A stretch of DNA of 64,000 bases from the NCBI GenBank assembly GCA_963920765.1, contig OY987251.1:11721219-11785218 (forward strand), in the 5' to 3' direction. The notes beneath the pieces are model-generated. The model had not been told where the DNA came from. It worked only from the letters and a program-made list of their open reading frames with translations, and did no database searches. The stretch is from Ulota crispa (Eukaryota > Streptophyta > Bryopsida > Orthotrichales > Orthotrichaceae). Both the position numbers and the translations under genes were made by a program. Below, in pieces: positions 35,798 to 47,121 of the stretch (the first letter of the stretch is position 1; each line of letters begins with the position of its first letter).

Positions 35798-35929
35798 CAC
35801 TACAAGAAAACCATGGTCAAATCTACAAAAAAAAATAACAAAGATTGTGACCTAACCTACATTATACTATAGATTAGGTCACAATCTTTGTCATCTTTTA
35901 GTAGATTTGACCATGGTTTCCTTGTCGTA
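35798..35929. repeat. CACTA-ended MITE, 132 bp hairpin
   Basis: The left end CACTACAAGAAAACCATGG is paired with CCATGGTTTCCTTGTCGTA on the right. GTCAAATCTAC and CAAAGATTGTGACCTAA each pair with downstream complements around a short loop. A near-complete hairpin of typical MITE size. Confidence 0.7.
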
Positions 35930-36344
35930 TAGACGACAACAACTTTTTTTATACTACGTCTTGACTCAAGAGAGAATAGCAAGACACAGAAAGCTAAATT
36001 CTCTACTCATTCGACATAGCAACTAAGCAAACAATAGCACAATAAAGAAAGCTAAATCCTCCACCATAATACACAATCACTACCGCGACTCACACACAAA
36101 AAGCTAAACCTTACACCGGTAGTTTGATCAAGAACAGACCTTGCTGTAGCACTTCATGAATCAACTCACAAATTCATGGTATTCAAAACAGAAGCAGCGT
36201 AAAAATTCAAACTAGCAAAGTGATTACTCTACCTCAAGTCTTGCATACTTTTCTTTTGGTCCTCGACTAATTGACTCCTCTTGCTCTCCGCATGGTACTC
36301 CAGCTGCCAAACCAATGAGCGAGCCTAGCAAGCTGTACAACAGG

Positions 36345-36393
36345 GAGCGTATATAAATCCCCCGTGATGCTCACGGGGGATTTATATACGCTC
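36345..36393. repeat. Perfect 23-bp palindrome with 3-bp loop
   Basis: GAGCGTATATAAATCCCCC... on the left is matched without error by ...GGGGGATTTATATACGCTC on the right, with loop TGC. It contains TATATAAA on both strands. It overlaps the 3' end of the adjacent minus-strand frame. It is not part of any repeat family seen here. Confidence 0.9.
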
Positions 36394-36738
36394 TCTGTGT
36401 ACTCTCAAGTCTCAACGTATCAATTTCTATGTAAAAACTCTCAAGTGAGCCATAGCCGCTGAAGCTCCGGGACTCCGGGAGGTGTAAGTAAAACTCGTAG
36501 GCCTCCACTTGATCAGGGGAAGGTTGAACCAGTGCCTCGATGTCGCAGTTGGCAAGAGACACTTCGACTGGAGTACCGGGGAAAAGAGCGCAGTGAACCA
36601 GCCGCAGTTGCGTGAGATAAGCGTGTGTGGATCGACATCCTGGTACTCCCGGTACTTTTCCGTTAGCTTCTGCGGATCGGTTCCTCGGTAGCTCTCCATC
36701 ACTGCAGGGTTCGAATTGGTTTGACAAGAAGCAAGCAC
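36371..36738 (-). pseudogene. Unrecognised coding remnant (two overlapping frames)
   Basis: A 118-codon frame (36727-36371) has a protein-like second half with FPGTPVEVSLANCDIEAL and DQVEAYEFYLHLPESRSFSG. A different frame (36738-36427) has a more protein-like first half with TDPQKLTEKYREYQDVDPHT. The two could be one former exon split by a frameshift near 36580-36600. No family is recognised. Its GC-richer composition differs from the AT-rich surroundings. Confidence 0.3.
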
Positions 36739-36883
36739 AGTCGAACCTGTTCGCTATGCAGCTGCTGCAACCACCGGCATTACACAGAGTGCTTCTTCCG
36801 GATGGTCTAAGAAACCATTACTTGAAAATCTTCCAGGGTGGGTAGAATGGGTAGAAGATGAGCGACATGCTGTGCGATGGCAG
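36728..36883 (+). pseudogene. Isolated coding-like exon, product unknown
   Basis: An open frame (with EASTVEPVRYAAAATTGITQ, then KKPLLENLPGWVEWVEDERH) runs to a strong donor TGGCAG|GTGAGT. It has no ATG and follows a stop, so it would be an internal exon or a fragment. No matching downstream exon is seen before the MITE at 37076. It may belong with the neighbouring remnant only by chance, as the strands differ. Confidence 0.3.
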
Positions 36884-37075
36884 GTGAGTTGAGGTGGATA
36901 CGGAGGGAGCGTCAAATTAACTGGCAACGGCTCTCCACATGAAGGTAATCAACCTGGCGACTGCAGCGGAGTGAAGGGCGCCATCGGAAGGAATATTAGG
37001 CGACGAGGTAAGTTCATAAATAACAATTTGGCAGTTTGATAGTGACGGTTAGGGCAATTTGACGAAAGATCCCTA

Positions 37076-37402
37076 TGGTAAGAGGCTCGAATTGCGTTAG
37101 GGCACTAATTCCGCTCACCGCCCCAAATGATCTCCGTCAACACATGACTTATTCATAGCCTTTCCATAATGTGCAGTGGATATACATTTGAAGAGGTGCA
37201 CTATTTTAGAGCCCTATGACCTTTCCACTTCAAAATTTCATAATTAATTCCACATTGCTCTAAAAAATTCAAAATAACTTGAGTTAGATGCCGATTCCTC
37301 TTTGTCTTTCAAGAAAAATTTACTGAAAAATATATGAAGAAGTTTCACCTCCCCAAAATTCAGTTTCAGCTCTTAGATGGTCGGTTTACGAGCCTCTTAC
37401 CT
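37076..37402. repeat. Family F MITE, copy 2
   Basis: About 327 bp between TA 37074-37075 and TA 37403-37404, ends TGGTAAGAGGCTCG and CGAGCCTCTTACCT. Shares CCTATGACCTTTCCACTTCA and CAAGAAAAATTTACTGAAAA with F3 and F4. Confidence 0.6.
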
Positions 37403-37404
37403 TA

Positions 37405-38229
37405 CTTGCCAGCGCAGAGTGGCGACATCAATTGCTGGACATCAGTCCCCTCCACAGATGCTCTGGCGACAAGCTCCTCGAAGTAGGGCACAACGTGGTG
37501 ATCCATGGGACACGGAGGGTGGAGATTTGGCTGCGTTCAAAAAAAATGGCCCCTTTTTTCCTAGTGCCTCGTCGCCAGAAGACAAACGTTAGTGCTATTT
37601 GGCTGTTTTTCGCCAAAAAAAAATGGGCTAGTGTGAGTGTGTGACATAGCTTTCATTTTTGTATTAATTTGTTTATGTCAAAATCAAATTTTTATAAAAG
37701 GTCAAGAAACAGAAAAACGAAATTTGTGAAAAATGAGTGAGAGCTAGGGTTTATATTCTTATCTAGAGTGTACTTAATTGTCCCCTTGACATTGGAGAAT
37801 ATTTGGAGGGAAGGAAAATTAGTGTGAGAAATCTATTAGAACTAGTGAATTTTTATCAAAAATTTAAACCATATTGAGAGCTATGACAAAAACTTTACTC
37901 ATAAAATACTAGTACTTTGAAATAAATGAATCACTACCTTGAATTATTAATAATGCAATTAAAATATGTTGCACACATCTTACTTCCATTCATATATTTC
38001 TCATAAACAACATCACAATTTTAAATTGTTTTCACTTTTATGATCCTTTTCAATTTGAGAGGGCATAATAGATTTTTCACATTGAATATATGATGATTGG
38101 TGAAATAATTACTTTCATACAAAATCAAAATCATCTTTATTCCAAATCAATATAAACAAATCACTTTTGGCAAAAATATTAAATTTTTGTCACTGCAAAG
38201 ACAAAACCCATGTTACACAATGGTATTTT
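37405..38229. other. Gene-free stretch
   Basis: Short frames only (up to 71 codons around 37377-37644), overlapping on both strands without motifs. The rest is AT-rich. Nothing supported. Confidence 0.4.
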
Positions 38230-38523
38230 TGAAGGGTCCTCAAGCTCCTTGACCTACATCTATGCTCTTCAAAAAGGTAGCCTTGCACTTCAACATGTCC
38301 CATAAATAACAATTTGACCACTTATCAAGGAAAGTAGAGAATAAGGTCCCGAGGATAAAGTTCACTAAATTTAAGATGAATATTGATGAATAGTGTCTTG
38401 TAGGGTCCTTGCTAGAAACTGTAAGAGAAAGTGTCTTGAAAAGATTTTGAAAAGGCCCTTAGCACTTTTCATGCATTTTGGGCGTGTGCCAGACCCTAGG
38501 AGGGCACCGGTGGAGATGCCCTA
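38230..38523. repeat. Family C MITE, copy 3
   Basis: It matches the other C copies through GCCTTGCACTTCAACATG, CTTATCAAGGAAAGTAGAG and GAATAGTGTCTTG. The right end GGCACCGGTGGAGATGCCC is an intact terminal repeat, the complement of the GGGCATCTCCACCGGT seen at 29224. The left end is truncated. Confidence 0.6.
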
Positions 38524-38642
38524 ATGCTAGGGCCACATAGGCCAAAATAATCGGGCCCAAAACAATTGGTTTGAAGCGGATGAAGAAATGGATTGTTTTT
38601 TTGGAAAACTGGGGGGCAATCACTTTTTCAAGGTTTTGTTTA

Positions 38643-39047
38643 GGGAATTGCTAAAGCCACACCCAAAATTGCTTATGCTACACCCTTGTGAACATGCAAT
38701 TTTAGAATTAAATGCTATATGTTTTATTTAAGTGGTCCATCATTCATTCAATCATGGCATTACCACATCTTGAAAAGATAGAAGAAAAAATACCTTTTTT
38801 TGTTGATCTTTTATTGCACCATTGCTGTTTTTTGATGTATAATTTCTTTCACAGATTCAAAATTCCTATATTTTCAATTTCAAATTCAAGCACCTTCAAT
38901 TTTTTTGAATGTAACTTTAAAATGATAAAGATAAAAAAAATCTATTGATCCAAATCCAAAAATGAGCATTAAATTCTTGCATTTTATGCTCAAAGCACAC
39001 CTTTTGGTGTTATGTTAGCAATTTTGGGTGTCGCTTTAACAACTCCC
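38643..39047. mobile_element. hAT-type MITE with 8-bp TSD (family M, copy 2)
   Basis: A 405-bp element between direct repeats TTTGTTTA (38635-38642 and 39048-39055), with ends GGGAATTGCTAAAGC and, from the right, GGGAGTTGTTAAAGC. An 8-bp duplication is diagnostic of hAT elements. Non-coding; the 78-codon frame has no transposase motif. Reverse complement of 7748-8156. Confidence 0.8.
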
Positions 39048-39581
39048 TTTGTTTATTGTTTTACTCAAGATAACCTCTCTACAAGTCAGGGGTAGGAGCC
39101 GGTTGAAGATGTTGGCTTGTGAACACTCAAAATTGTTGGTTTGGAACTCAAAATCGTTGGTTTGGAACAGACCAGAATACTGGAAATAAAATATCAAAAA
39201 TATCTACTTTTGCACAAAGAATGTCGCCATCTATTTTTTACAAAAACCAAGTGATCTAGCCTTGAACATTGCCCCCGCTTGAATGAATGGGGTCGAGCTG
39301 CACATTCATGTCCTTAGGCTCGAGTGGAAAAGCTCTACATTTTTTTGAATACAGAGGTGAAAGTAAAAACTTGTCCTTATTTAGGAGTTGCAATCAGGTG
39401 GTGAACATTGGAACTCTCACAACATTTCAACTGCATGTAACTTACATATTTGTAGGTTTGAGGAGGAAAAGCTCTAATTTATCCATGGTGAAATTTCCAA
39501 AAATTTACAAATACTGGTATGAAAATCTTAAAATTAAGGGGAGACATGTGATTTCATCTCTTAAATAACAATAAAAAGTAT
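39048..39581. other. Gene-free stretch
   Basis: A 93-codon plus-strand frame (39287-39568) contains two related phrases (GAGTGGAAAAGCTCTA, GAGGAGGAAAAGCTCTAA), so it is partly repetitive. No motif; not called as a gene. Confidence 0.4.
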
Positions 39582-39585
39582 TTAA

Positions 39586-40722
39586 CCCCTAAAGGATCAA
39601 GCCCTTTTTTCTGTGAAAATCACTAAAAATTGTTACTTTTGGGGGAATGAGTAGAAAGGTAAGAAAATTTCTTTTTTTTGAAAATCCAACCGTAAGATCT
39701 TGCCCTAGACTACTAGATTTACTTGTGGGAAAAAAATTAGGCCATTTCATATTGAGAGGAGTGAGATATTCACATGTAAAATGAAAACAAAATGTTTTTT
39801 CAATGCTGTCCAAAATTTTCAGAAGCCTTGACCGCTCCTAGAGCAAAAAAGGTACTCCATGGAAAAGTGAGGTTTATTTTTCCCATGTAAAACATCAAGT
39901 TAGGTACATGTAGGAGAATTTTCAGATCAATTAGAGATGTATAACATACTTCAAAAAATCTTGCAATGCTGGGAGGTACTGAAAATTGCAAATACTCTAG
40001 GCAAAATCGGAAACTTTATGTAGGATTTAAAAACTCAAACTTCATTGATCTAAACAGTAAAAACATTGAAATATTAGTTTGTTACAACTTGGAAAAAAAA
40101 TAAAAAAATAAAAAAACTTTAAAACTGCTCAAAAGATTTTAAAAAATCATTTATGAAGGGGGCAAATGGAATAGACCCACAGCACACGTTCTCCCAAACC
40201 CCCATCCTCCCACCCCTTGCTTATGGCCCCAACGACATGCTCCTTCCCACTACCCAAGAATCCCAACCGTGTGATTTCAAGGGCTAACTTATTCCTCAAC
40301 CACTCCCAATGCTCTCCCCACTCTCACATGTCACAGTTGTTCTCAATTTACCACGTGGCTAGCTAAAGAGAAATTGGATCCCCACATGCAAGATTTGACA
40401 TGCTGTGTTAGGCAAGGGTCTGACATGAACCCCTTGAAACTATTGCCCATTTTTCTTTTTTCTAGTGCCCCTAAGGGCTGCCCCTTCTGCTGTCAACTCT
40501 CCAATACAAAAGAGAGCTCTTACCCCTGCTGTCCTATTTCCACCTTTTTTCAAAAATAGTTGCATAACTTCTTCACCAAATGTCGAAATGGAAAAAAAAA
40601 TTGGATGACCACATAGGTCTCTCAATTCCCCACCTTCATTACAAGTTACTAAATTAGAAAATCTGAAAGTACATGTCCAAAGTACCACCTGTCCCCCGAG
40701 GGGACAGTTGGTCCTTGAGGGG
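39586..40722. mobile_element. TTAA-flanked element P6 (piggyBac-like)
   Basis: 1137 bp between TTAA 39582-39585 and TTAA 40723-40726. Ends CCCCTAAAGGATCAA and, from the right, CCCCTCAAGGACCAA. Near the right end GTCCCCCGAGGGGAC is a subterminal palindrome; P2 and P3 have the same kind. The GATGACCACATAGGTCT region matches P2. Largest frame 136 codons (40850-40440, minus), no motif. Confidence 0.7.
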
Positions 40723-41570
40723 TTAAACCAAGTTTGATCGCGAAATGAACCAAGGTTTGAAAAAAAACACCGTGAGGGGAAAAAAATGAACCAAGATTTG
40801 GAGTTGCATTTGTCAAAGGTGAAGAGAACCCTATATCTTGTCACCTCCAACTCGGAAGGAAGTACTCTGGAGTCAAGTTTCCACGCAACACTAAGATCAG
40901 ATAAGCTTAACCTTTCTATATAGCAAAATCACATGCAAGTTAGGTTCTATAACACCGAATCCTGTGGCCCGGGACCCTCATTGCTGCTAATCTAGAGGAC
41001 AAAATGTCCCTGGAAGCATACACGTGTTTTGTTTAAAATCTGATCGAAGCTGTTGTGCACCCGAAACCAGTTGCAAAGATTCATGCTGAAGAGCGGGTTT
41101 ACTACTCAAACCCTAACTCACACAACAAACTTCGTTGAAAACACGAAATGAGCGACAACAAGAGCACAGGATCACCACAGTTCCGCCTCCCTTAATCACA
41201 TTTACAGTCATACTATTTGAAAGAGTTGAAACGGAATTTGTTAGTAGCTATATTAGAATCAGTGCCTCAATAGAAAATCTCGATGAATCTTGTACCAAAG
41301 TCACTCAGCAGCATGATTAAAGAGGAATAAAATATTTCTACCAAAACCCCAACCGAATGAGAGGAAACTAAACGTCTCAGCCCGGTCAAACAAGAAGAGC
41401 CATTCAGGGTCGGTAAAAGAGAGAATTGGGCACTTCCTAAACTAGAGGACATGGTTTATATTATAATAATAGACTGATGAATTCAACATCATTCCAAGGC
41501 TCACGAAAAAGCTATATTATACTGCACCTCGACAAAGGAAAACAAACTAGTGAAGGTACCTCCTTGCTTA

Positions 41571-41914
41571 AGGTAGAAGGTTCTAAAATGATGCATGCTC
41601 TAAAATGGTGCACCTTCTCAAATGTACATAATTTGTACACGTTGCTTTCCATAACCCTTCAACAATGTGCAGGCAATGTACATTTGAGGAGGTGCACCAT
41701 TTTAGAGACCTGTGGCCTTTCCACTTCAAAATTTCACAACTAATTCCACAAAGCTCCAAAAACTATGAAACAACTTGGATTAGATGCCAATTCCTCTTGT
41801 CTTTCAAGGAAATTTATCTTTCAAGGAAAATTTACTGAAAAATATTTCAAGAAGCTTTACCTACCCAAAACTCAGTTTCAGCCCTGGTATGCTCCATTTT
41901 AGAACCTCCTACCT
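41571..41914. repeat. Family F MITE, copy 3
   Basis: 344 bp flanked by TA, ends AGGTAGAAGGTTCTAAAATG and TTTTAGAACCTCCTACCT. Internal inverted pair GCACCTTCTCAAATGTACAT and ATGTACATTTGAGGAGGTGC (41611-41699) makes a second hairpin inside the element, as in F4. Confidence 0.7.
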
Positions 41915-42152
41915 TACTAAGAGATGAAAATGCACTATTAACGAAAGGAAAGGGCAAAATCACAAAATGAAAGGAAGAACAGAATTGAAGCAATAATAGC
42001 AATAGAATGACAGGAATACAGTAAAATCATTGACGCAGAACAATCTTTGTACTACGGTTTCAGAAAGGTACAGGATTTCTGTTGGTGGAATAAACTAACA
42101 ATTCGGCTTGCGGCAGGTGTCTAAGCAATAGACATTGCCAAGTCCGGAACAA

Positions 42153-43365
42153 TTAGGCAGCTACAGCCTCCTGAATGGGATACTCAAAAGTGACTTCCTT
42201 CCCTGTAAGCTTCTTGTACACTCCGGCATAAGTCTCCAACTTATACTCAGTGCTGTTGCGTTCCTTGGGGTCCAAGTACACACGCATGATGCGAGATCCG
42301 TCCAAACGGTAGCGCTGTCTCTTGCCGACAATCTCTGAGGGATACACCAAATCCTCCAGGATAGCCTCATGAACGCAGGTCAAGGTCCTGCTCCTTGGCC
42401 TGTTGACAGCTGAGCCCTTCTTCGGGGGTCTCAGAATGCGCCTGGTTGAAATCACCACGACATCCTGAAAAATATTGAAACAATGAATTAACATCACAAC
42501 AACCTCACTAAGCACATAACAGTCAATTCCTACTGTGCACCACATTGCTCAATCCACGAACCAGGACCTTCATTGAATTGAGTCCAGCAGGGAAGCTTTG
42601 CCCTTTCAACATAATCGTTATCATAGATTTCACAATGGGAGCATGGAACAATAAGCTACATCTAGGTTCTGTCTGTATACACATATCTAAAACCCTAAAA
42701 AATTAAGTGCAAAATCTCAACGCAATGCCAGGCGAAACACAACTGCGGTGAACATAATTCAGAGATATGGAGTTGCACACTTGAGAGACGAAAGGTACAT
42801 ATCTAGGTCCTGTCTATATCGACGTGAATACACATATCTGAAACCCTAAACATTTGAGCGCAAAACCTCAACGCAATGCCAGGCGAAGTGCACCCGCGTC
42901 GAACATGGGTCAGGGACATGGAATTGCACACTTGGGAGACGAAAGGCAACAAGCAGAAGATGATTAGATATAATCAAGGATGCAGAAATTCCGAAGGGGA
43001 CTTGAAACCCTAGGACGGGAAAACCTCCGCATCAAACCCTAAAATACATAGAACAGTGAAACAAAGCCTCCCTAGGAAAAGAGACGCACCTTGCCGCTGA
43101 ACTTCTTCTCCAGTTCCCGAACAAGGCGGGCATGGATCTTCTGGAAAGCCTTGCGCAGACGATAAGGCACGTGGATGATCACGGCCTTGCGGTTGCCAGA
43201 GACGTCGACTTCCTTGGCGGAGTTGATGAAGAGGTCGCGGAGCTCGCTCTTGAGTTCGGTGTTGGTGGACTCCAGGTCGAAGAGGGCCTGGGCCACGGAC
43301 TCCTCAAACTCATCGGGCTCCTGCCCTTTCTCCTTCTGGATCTTCCTGCGCGCGGTGAAAGACAT
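42153..43365 (-). CDS. RPS7: 40S ribosomal protein S7 (eS7), two exons
   Basis: Component of the small cytosolic ribosomal subunit. Exon 1 is 43365-43090 (92 codons, [10 protein letters not shown]... to EKKFSGK); the intron begins GTGCGT and ends TTTTTCAG; exon 2 is 42464-42153 ([16 protein letters not shown]... to EAVAA and TAA). Total 195 residues, close to the usual 190 or so. Landmarks of the family are [29 protein letters not shown] and the C-terminal [20 protein letters not shown]. The upstream frame continues without a stop, but its 34 residues are low-complexity Arg/Pro leader. The start is therefore placed at MSFTARRK, which matches the position seen in the family. The intron (625 bp) contains a tandem duplication. 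The gene is GC-rich relative to its flanks. Confidence 0.95.
42657..42950. repeat. Tandem duplication inside the eS7 intron
   Basis: Two direct copies offset by about 151 bp share CACATATCT(A/G)AAACCCTAAA, AACGCAATGCCAGGCGAA, GAGTTGCACACTTGAGAGAC or variants, and GACGAAAGG. The divergence between copies is moderate. Intron duplication; no splice-site effect is visible. Confidence 0.8.
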
Positions 43366-43660
43366 GGCGGCGAACAACAAGGGCGGGCGACGACGAAGGG
43401 AGAGAGAGAGTCGAGGATGGGCTGGCTGGCTGGGGGGAAGCACCGGACGCCGCTGCCTGCGAAGCACGGGGCGCGCGAGTGAAAGAGAAATCTTCGTGGA
43501 GGCGCTAGGGTCTCTTTGTCTCTCGCAGTACCCTCGACGACCCTGCGTTACCTCTCGCCGTGGACGTGCGCTTGCGGTCGCGGTTGGACAGGAATTAGGG
43601 TTTCGTTGTATCGAGTTGCGTCACGGTATAGCACGGAAATCACATCCTCGATAAAAGCTA

Positions 43661-43970
43661 AGGTAGGAGGCTCATAAATGGAGCATCTAAGGGCTGAAAC
43701 TGAATTTTGGGTAGGTGAAACTCCTTGAAATGATTTTCAGTAAACTTTCCTTGAAATACAAGAAGAATCTGCATCTAACCCAAGTTGTTTCATATTTTTT
43801 GGAACTTTGTGGAATTAGTTATGAATATTTGAAGTGGAAAGGTCATAGGGTTCTAAAATGGAGCACCTCCTCAAATGTACGTGAGCTGTACACTGTTGAA
43901 GGGCTATGAAAAACAAGATGTACAAAAAGAGCACATTTGAGGAGGTGCTCCATTTTAGAGCCTCCTACCT
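43661..43970. repeat. Family F MITE, copy 4
   Basis: 310 bp flanked by TA (43659-43660, 43971-43972), ends AGGTAGGAGGCTCATAAATG and TTTTAGAGCCTCCTACCT. It lies about 300 bp upstream of the eS7 start codon, in its likely promoter region. The right-hand TA is shared with the next element. Confidence 0.75.
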
Positions 43971-43972
43971 TA

Positions 43973-44710
43973 CACCAAATAGTGCATTTAGGTTGCCCCA
44001 CACTTTCTCGACATTTTACACTATTTAAATACTTGATGTTGCTACAATAATTTTTAGCAATAATTATTGTAAGGGGAAATTAAAAATAGGGGCACAAAAA
44101 TGAAAAATATTACAAATAGGGGCACAATTTCAAAATAATTACAAATAGGGGCATATTTTTAAAATAATTTGCAAGTTTTGTAATTTTTTTTGGTTTGGAC
44201 ATTGGTTGATTTAGATATATCAAATCAAATGTTAGCTAACTTCCAAAAAACCCAAAAGCCTCTCCAAATCAAGCCTAAATAAAGAAATTTTAGCAAAGGA
44301 GATGACAATTTTTAGAAAGACCTCTAAGTTTTTTGGAAGTTAGCTAACATTTAATGTGATGTATCTAAATCAATCAATGTCCAAAAAATATTACAAAAAA
44401 TAACAAATTATTTTGAAATTGCGCCCCTATTTGTAATTATTTTGAAACTATGCCCCTATTTGTAATATTTTTCATTTTCATGCCCCTATTTGTAATTTCC
44501 CCTTATTGTAATAAGCAACATTTAAAGACCTTGGCAGTAACAACACATTTGTAGAAAGTCAAATTAGTGGTGTCCATGTTGTAAGCCATGTGAAGTTCTA
44601 GTATTTAAAAAGTTACATGCACCTCCAAGTGGTCAAGTGATGAGTCATGAGGTAACTTTTGAAGTTAAGGCAACCTGATTGTTAAGGCATCCTAAATGCA
44701 CTATTTGGTG
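43973..44710. repeat. MITE family O, copy 3 (carries element N2)
   Basis: It starts directly after F4's TA with CACCAAATAGTGCATTTAGG and ends CCTAAATGCACTATTTGGTG before TA 44711-44712. Long perfect terminal inverted repeats. Minus the 430-bp insertion and its 9-bp duplication it would be about 299 bp, the size of copy 1. Confidence 0.8.
44073..44502. mobile_element. Element N2 with 9-bp TSD (Mutator-like), nested in O3
   Basis: 430 bp between direct repeats TTATTGTAA (44064-44072, 44503-44511). Ends GGGGAAATTAAAAATAGGGG and, from the right, GGGGAAATTACAAATAGGGG. The interior folds on itself (GTTAGCTAACTTCCAAAAAA and its complement). A 9-bp duplication fits MULE-type elements. Short AATAGGGGCA reiterations occur at both ends. 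Confidence 0.8.
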
Positions 44711-44712
44711 TA

Positions 44713-45020
44713 CACAAAATAGTGCATTTTGGTTGCCTTAACAATTAGGTTGCCTTAACTTCAAAAATTACTTCATGACTTATTGCTTGGTCACTGGGAG
44801 GGGCATTCAGATCTAATTAGGATTCCACGTAGTTTATAACTTGAGTGTCACTTGTTTGTTTATTTTGCACCTTTGTTGTTTTTGCTAGGCTTTGAGATTT
44901 TTTGTTTGTTGTATTAATCTTTTTAATTGTTAATAAAATTTATGGTAATATTAATAAGTAATTATATAGTATAAAATGTTAAGAAATTAGTGTGGGGCAA
45001 CCTAAATGCACTATTTAGCG
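44713..45020. repeat. MITE family O, copy 4 (inverted)
   Basis: 308 bp starting CACAAAATAGTGCATTTTGG after TA 44711-44712 and ending CCTAAATGCACTATTTAGCG before TA. Opposite orientation to O3, with which it shares the central TA. Confidence 0.75.
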
Positions 45021-45188
45021 TAGTTTCAATTAACTTTTAAAGTAAATTAATGGAATCTACAGGAAGAGTGTTTCTTACTGCAAGACTCTTACAAAAAAAT
45101 TGATCATTGTTGTACTTTTAAGGTAGATTATAAATGGTTGCATTTAAGGTGATCTAAACGGCTTGTGAAAGAAGTGAAAGACAATAAA

Positions 45189-45442
45189 ACACCATATTCA
45201 TTAAAATGGGAGATTGGGCACCTCTCAAAATAACCATGTTGATCTTGACTTGAATTGGCAATTTCCATTAAAAGTAGAGTTTTCAACTAAATTAACAAAA
45301 AACCTTCTAATTTTAGGTCAATTTTGAAAGGTTTTATTGCAATTTAGCTCGACTCAAGCTAAATTGCAATAAAACCTTTTGTTGAATTTCCTTTCAATTA
45401 CCTCTCAATTTAGTGAAAATCTCCCATTTTAATGAATATGGT
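45189..45442. repeat. Family B MITE, copy 1
   Basis: Ends ACACCATATTCATTAAAATG and, from the right, GTACCATATTCATTAAAATG. Internal hairpin AAAGGTTTTATTGCAATTTA and its complement. Matches 61099-61363 through GGGAGATTGGGCACCTC and AATAACCA. The termini resemble family A, so A and B may be related. Confidence 0.7.
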
Positions 45443-47117
45443 ACTAATAAATTTGATGGATAAGATCAAGGCAAACTAAAATTGAAGATAATTATATTAA
45501 TGAAGAAAAGCACTAATATAGACACAAGACTTTAAACCTTCAATTTTACTGAGCAAGTTTTTGTGACAAAAAACAATGAGTCTCATGGGTATATGCTCAG
45601 GTTTTTCATATGCTAGGACAAATGCATACATCATAGATTTACATTCTTGCTCTCAAATGTATTGGTTTGATTAAAAATGATGAGATTATGCCTATTATTA
45701 GATTCTTAAATAAAATTCTTCAAACTTAACTGTTGGTATTATAATTGGGAATGGTTTTGTTTAATAGAAATGGAAGTAGAGTTGTGCAACAATACTATCC
45801 TTAATTGTTAATAAGTTTAAAGTGTGCTAGTTTATTAGTACTTGGAGTTGGATTCTAAACGTTTGAATGAAAAAAAAAATTGTTGCTGTAGATTAGAATT
45901 ATTAAAATTTGTCATTTTTGACCATGATTACAATTGCAATTTTATGTAATGGATGTGTAAACTTGTTGCGTCTGAACTTCTAATGAATTTTTTAAAGTAA
46001 TTTGTTGACAAAAATTATGCAATGTCTTAGAAACAATGTGTGATAGTTTTAAGAATTTAATCTAGACATAAAATAACATCTGTGCTAGGCATAAAATATT
46101 GCACTTGGACCTAATATGCTACTTCAAATGCATTGTAGTAAAGGTGAGTAGCAATTGTGATAAATCTATTCATTTGAGGATAAATGATATTGGATACATT
46201 GAATTGACAACTTCAATTCTGTTTTTTATTGAACAAAAGACTCTTCGATTAGCTTCTATGTTGACATACTGATTTCTTGTTGACAACTAGTAGCAAGACA
46301 AATGTCTCTTGAGAAGAGAGAAAAACAAAAATTCTTGCCTCCAAATATTCTTGTTATTCAATTGATATAATTATTTTGACAAAAGAGTCTTTGAGCCAAC
46401 AATTACTCTTCTACTTTAAATCAACAATTAAAATTAGATTTACCAAAGTATGTATAAGATACCTCTTGAGCTATTGAACAATAATTCTAATAAGATACAT
46501 ATGCCCCCAATTTAAAGGTATTTCCTGCTCATTTTGAACTCAAACTCGAAAATCCTCATTCTGCAAAAATAAAATTGAAAATTATCGTTTTTTTTGACAA
46601 TTTTCCAAACACTAATTAAAAAAGAGAAATTTTGTACCGGTGATGTTGAGATTTATTAAAAAGGAAACTATGAAACTTCTATCCAAAAATAAAAAAGAAG
46701 TTAACAAATTAAAAAAATACAACTTAATTTAACAATCTTAGATTTTGTAATGAATGAAAGAAAGCATGAATAATTCTATTAAGAATTTGTGCTGGTAGGG
46801 CCCTTATTAAAACCAACCACTACTTTTGGTGTTTTAACAAAAAAGAAGAAGACAAGTTCTTGATACCAAAGTGCAAAAACATACTAATATTAGGAAAATA
46901 AATGCACCAAAAATATCAATTCATAAGGGTAGCAATTAATTGCAAGTACTACTTCAAAGAGCATATGCAACAATAAAACAAACTTTTGCAAGGAAATGGT
47001 TGCCCCACTTTTGTACTTCAAGGGGTGGGGTTTATCACTACATTCCACCACTTTTTTTCATAAATTTTGTTTATTAAACCGCCTCTGGTAGGTCTAAAGA
47101 CATGACCTTACATTGTC
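45443..47117. other. Gene-free AT-rich stretch
   Basis: 1.7 kb without a frame, RNA gene or recognisable repeat boundary. Very AT-rich with many A and T runs. Confidence 0.5.
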
Positions 47118-47121
47118 TTAA

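Noticed and set aside
43132-43654. Plus-strand frames of 116 and 159 codons
   Set aside because: Antisense shadows of the GC-rich first exon of eS7.
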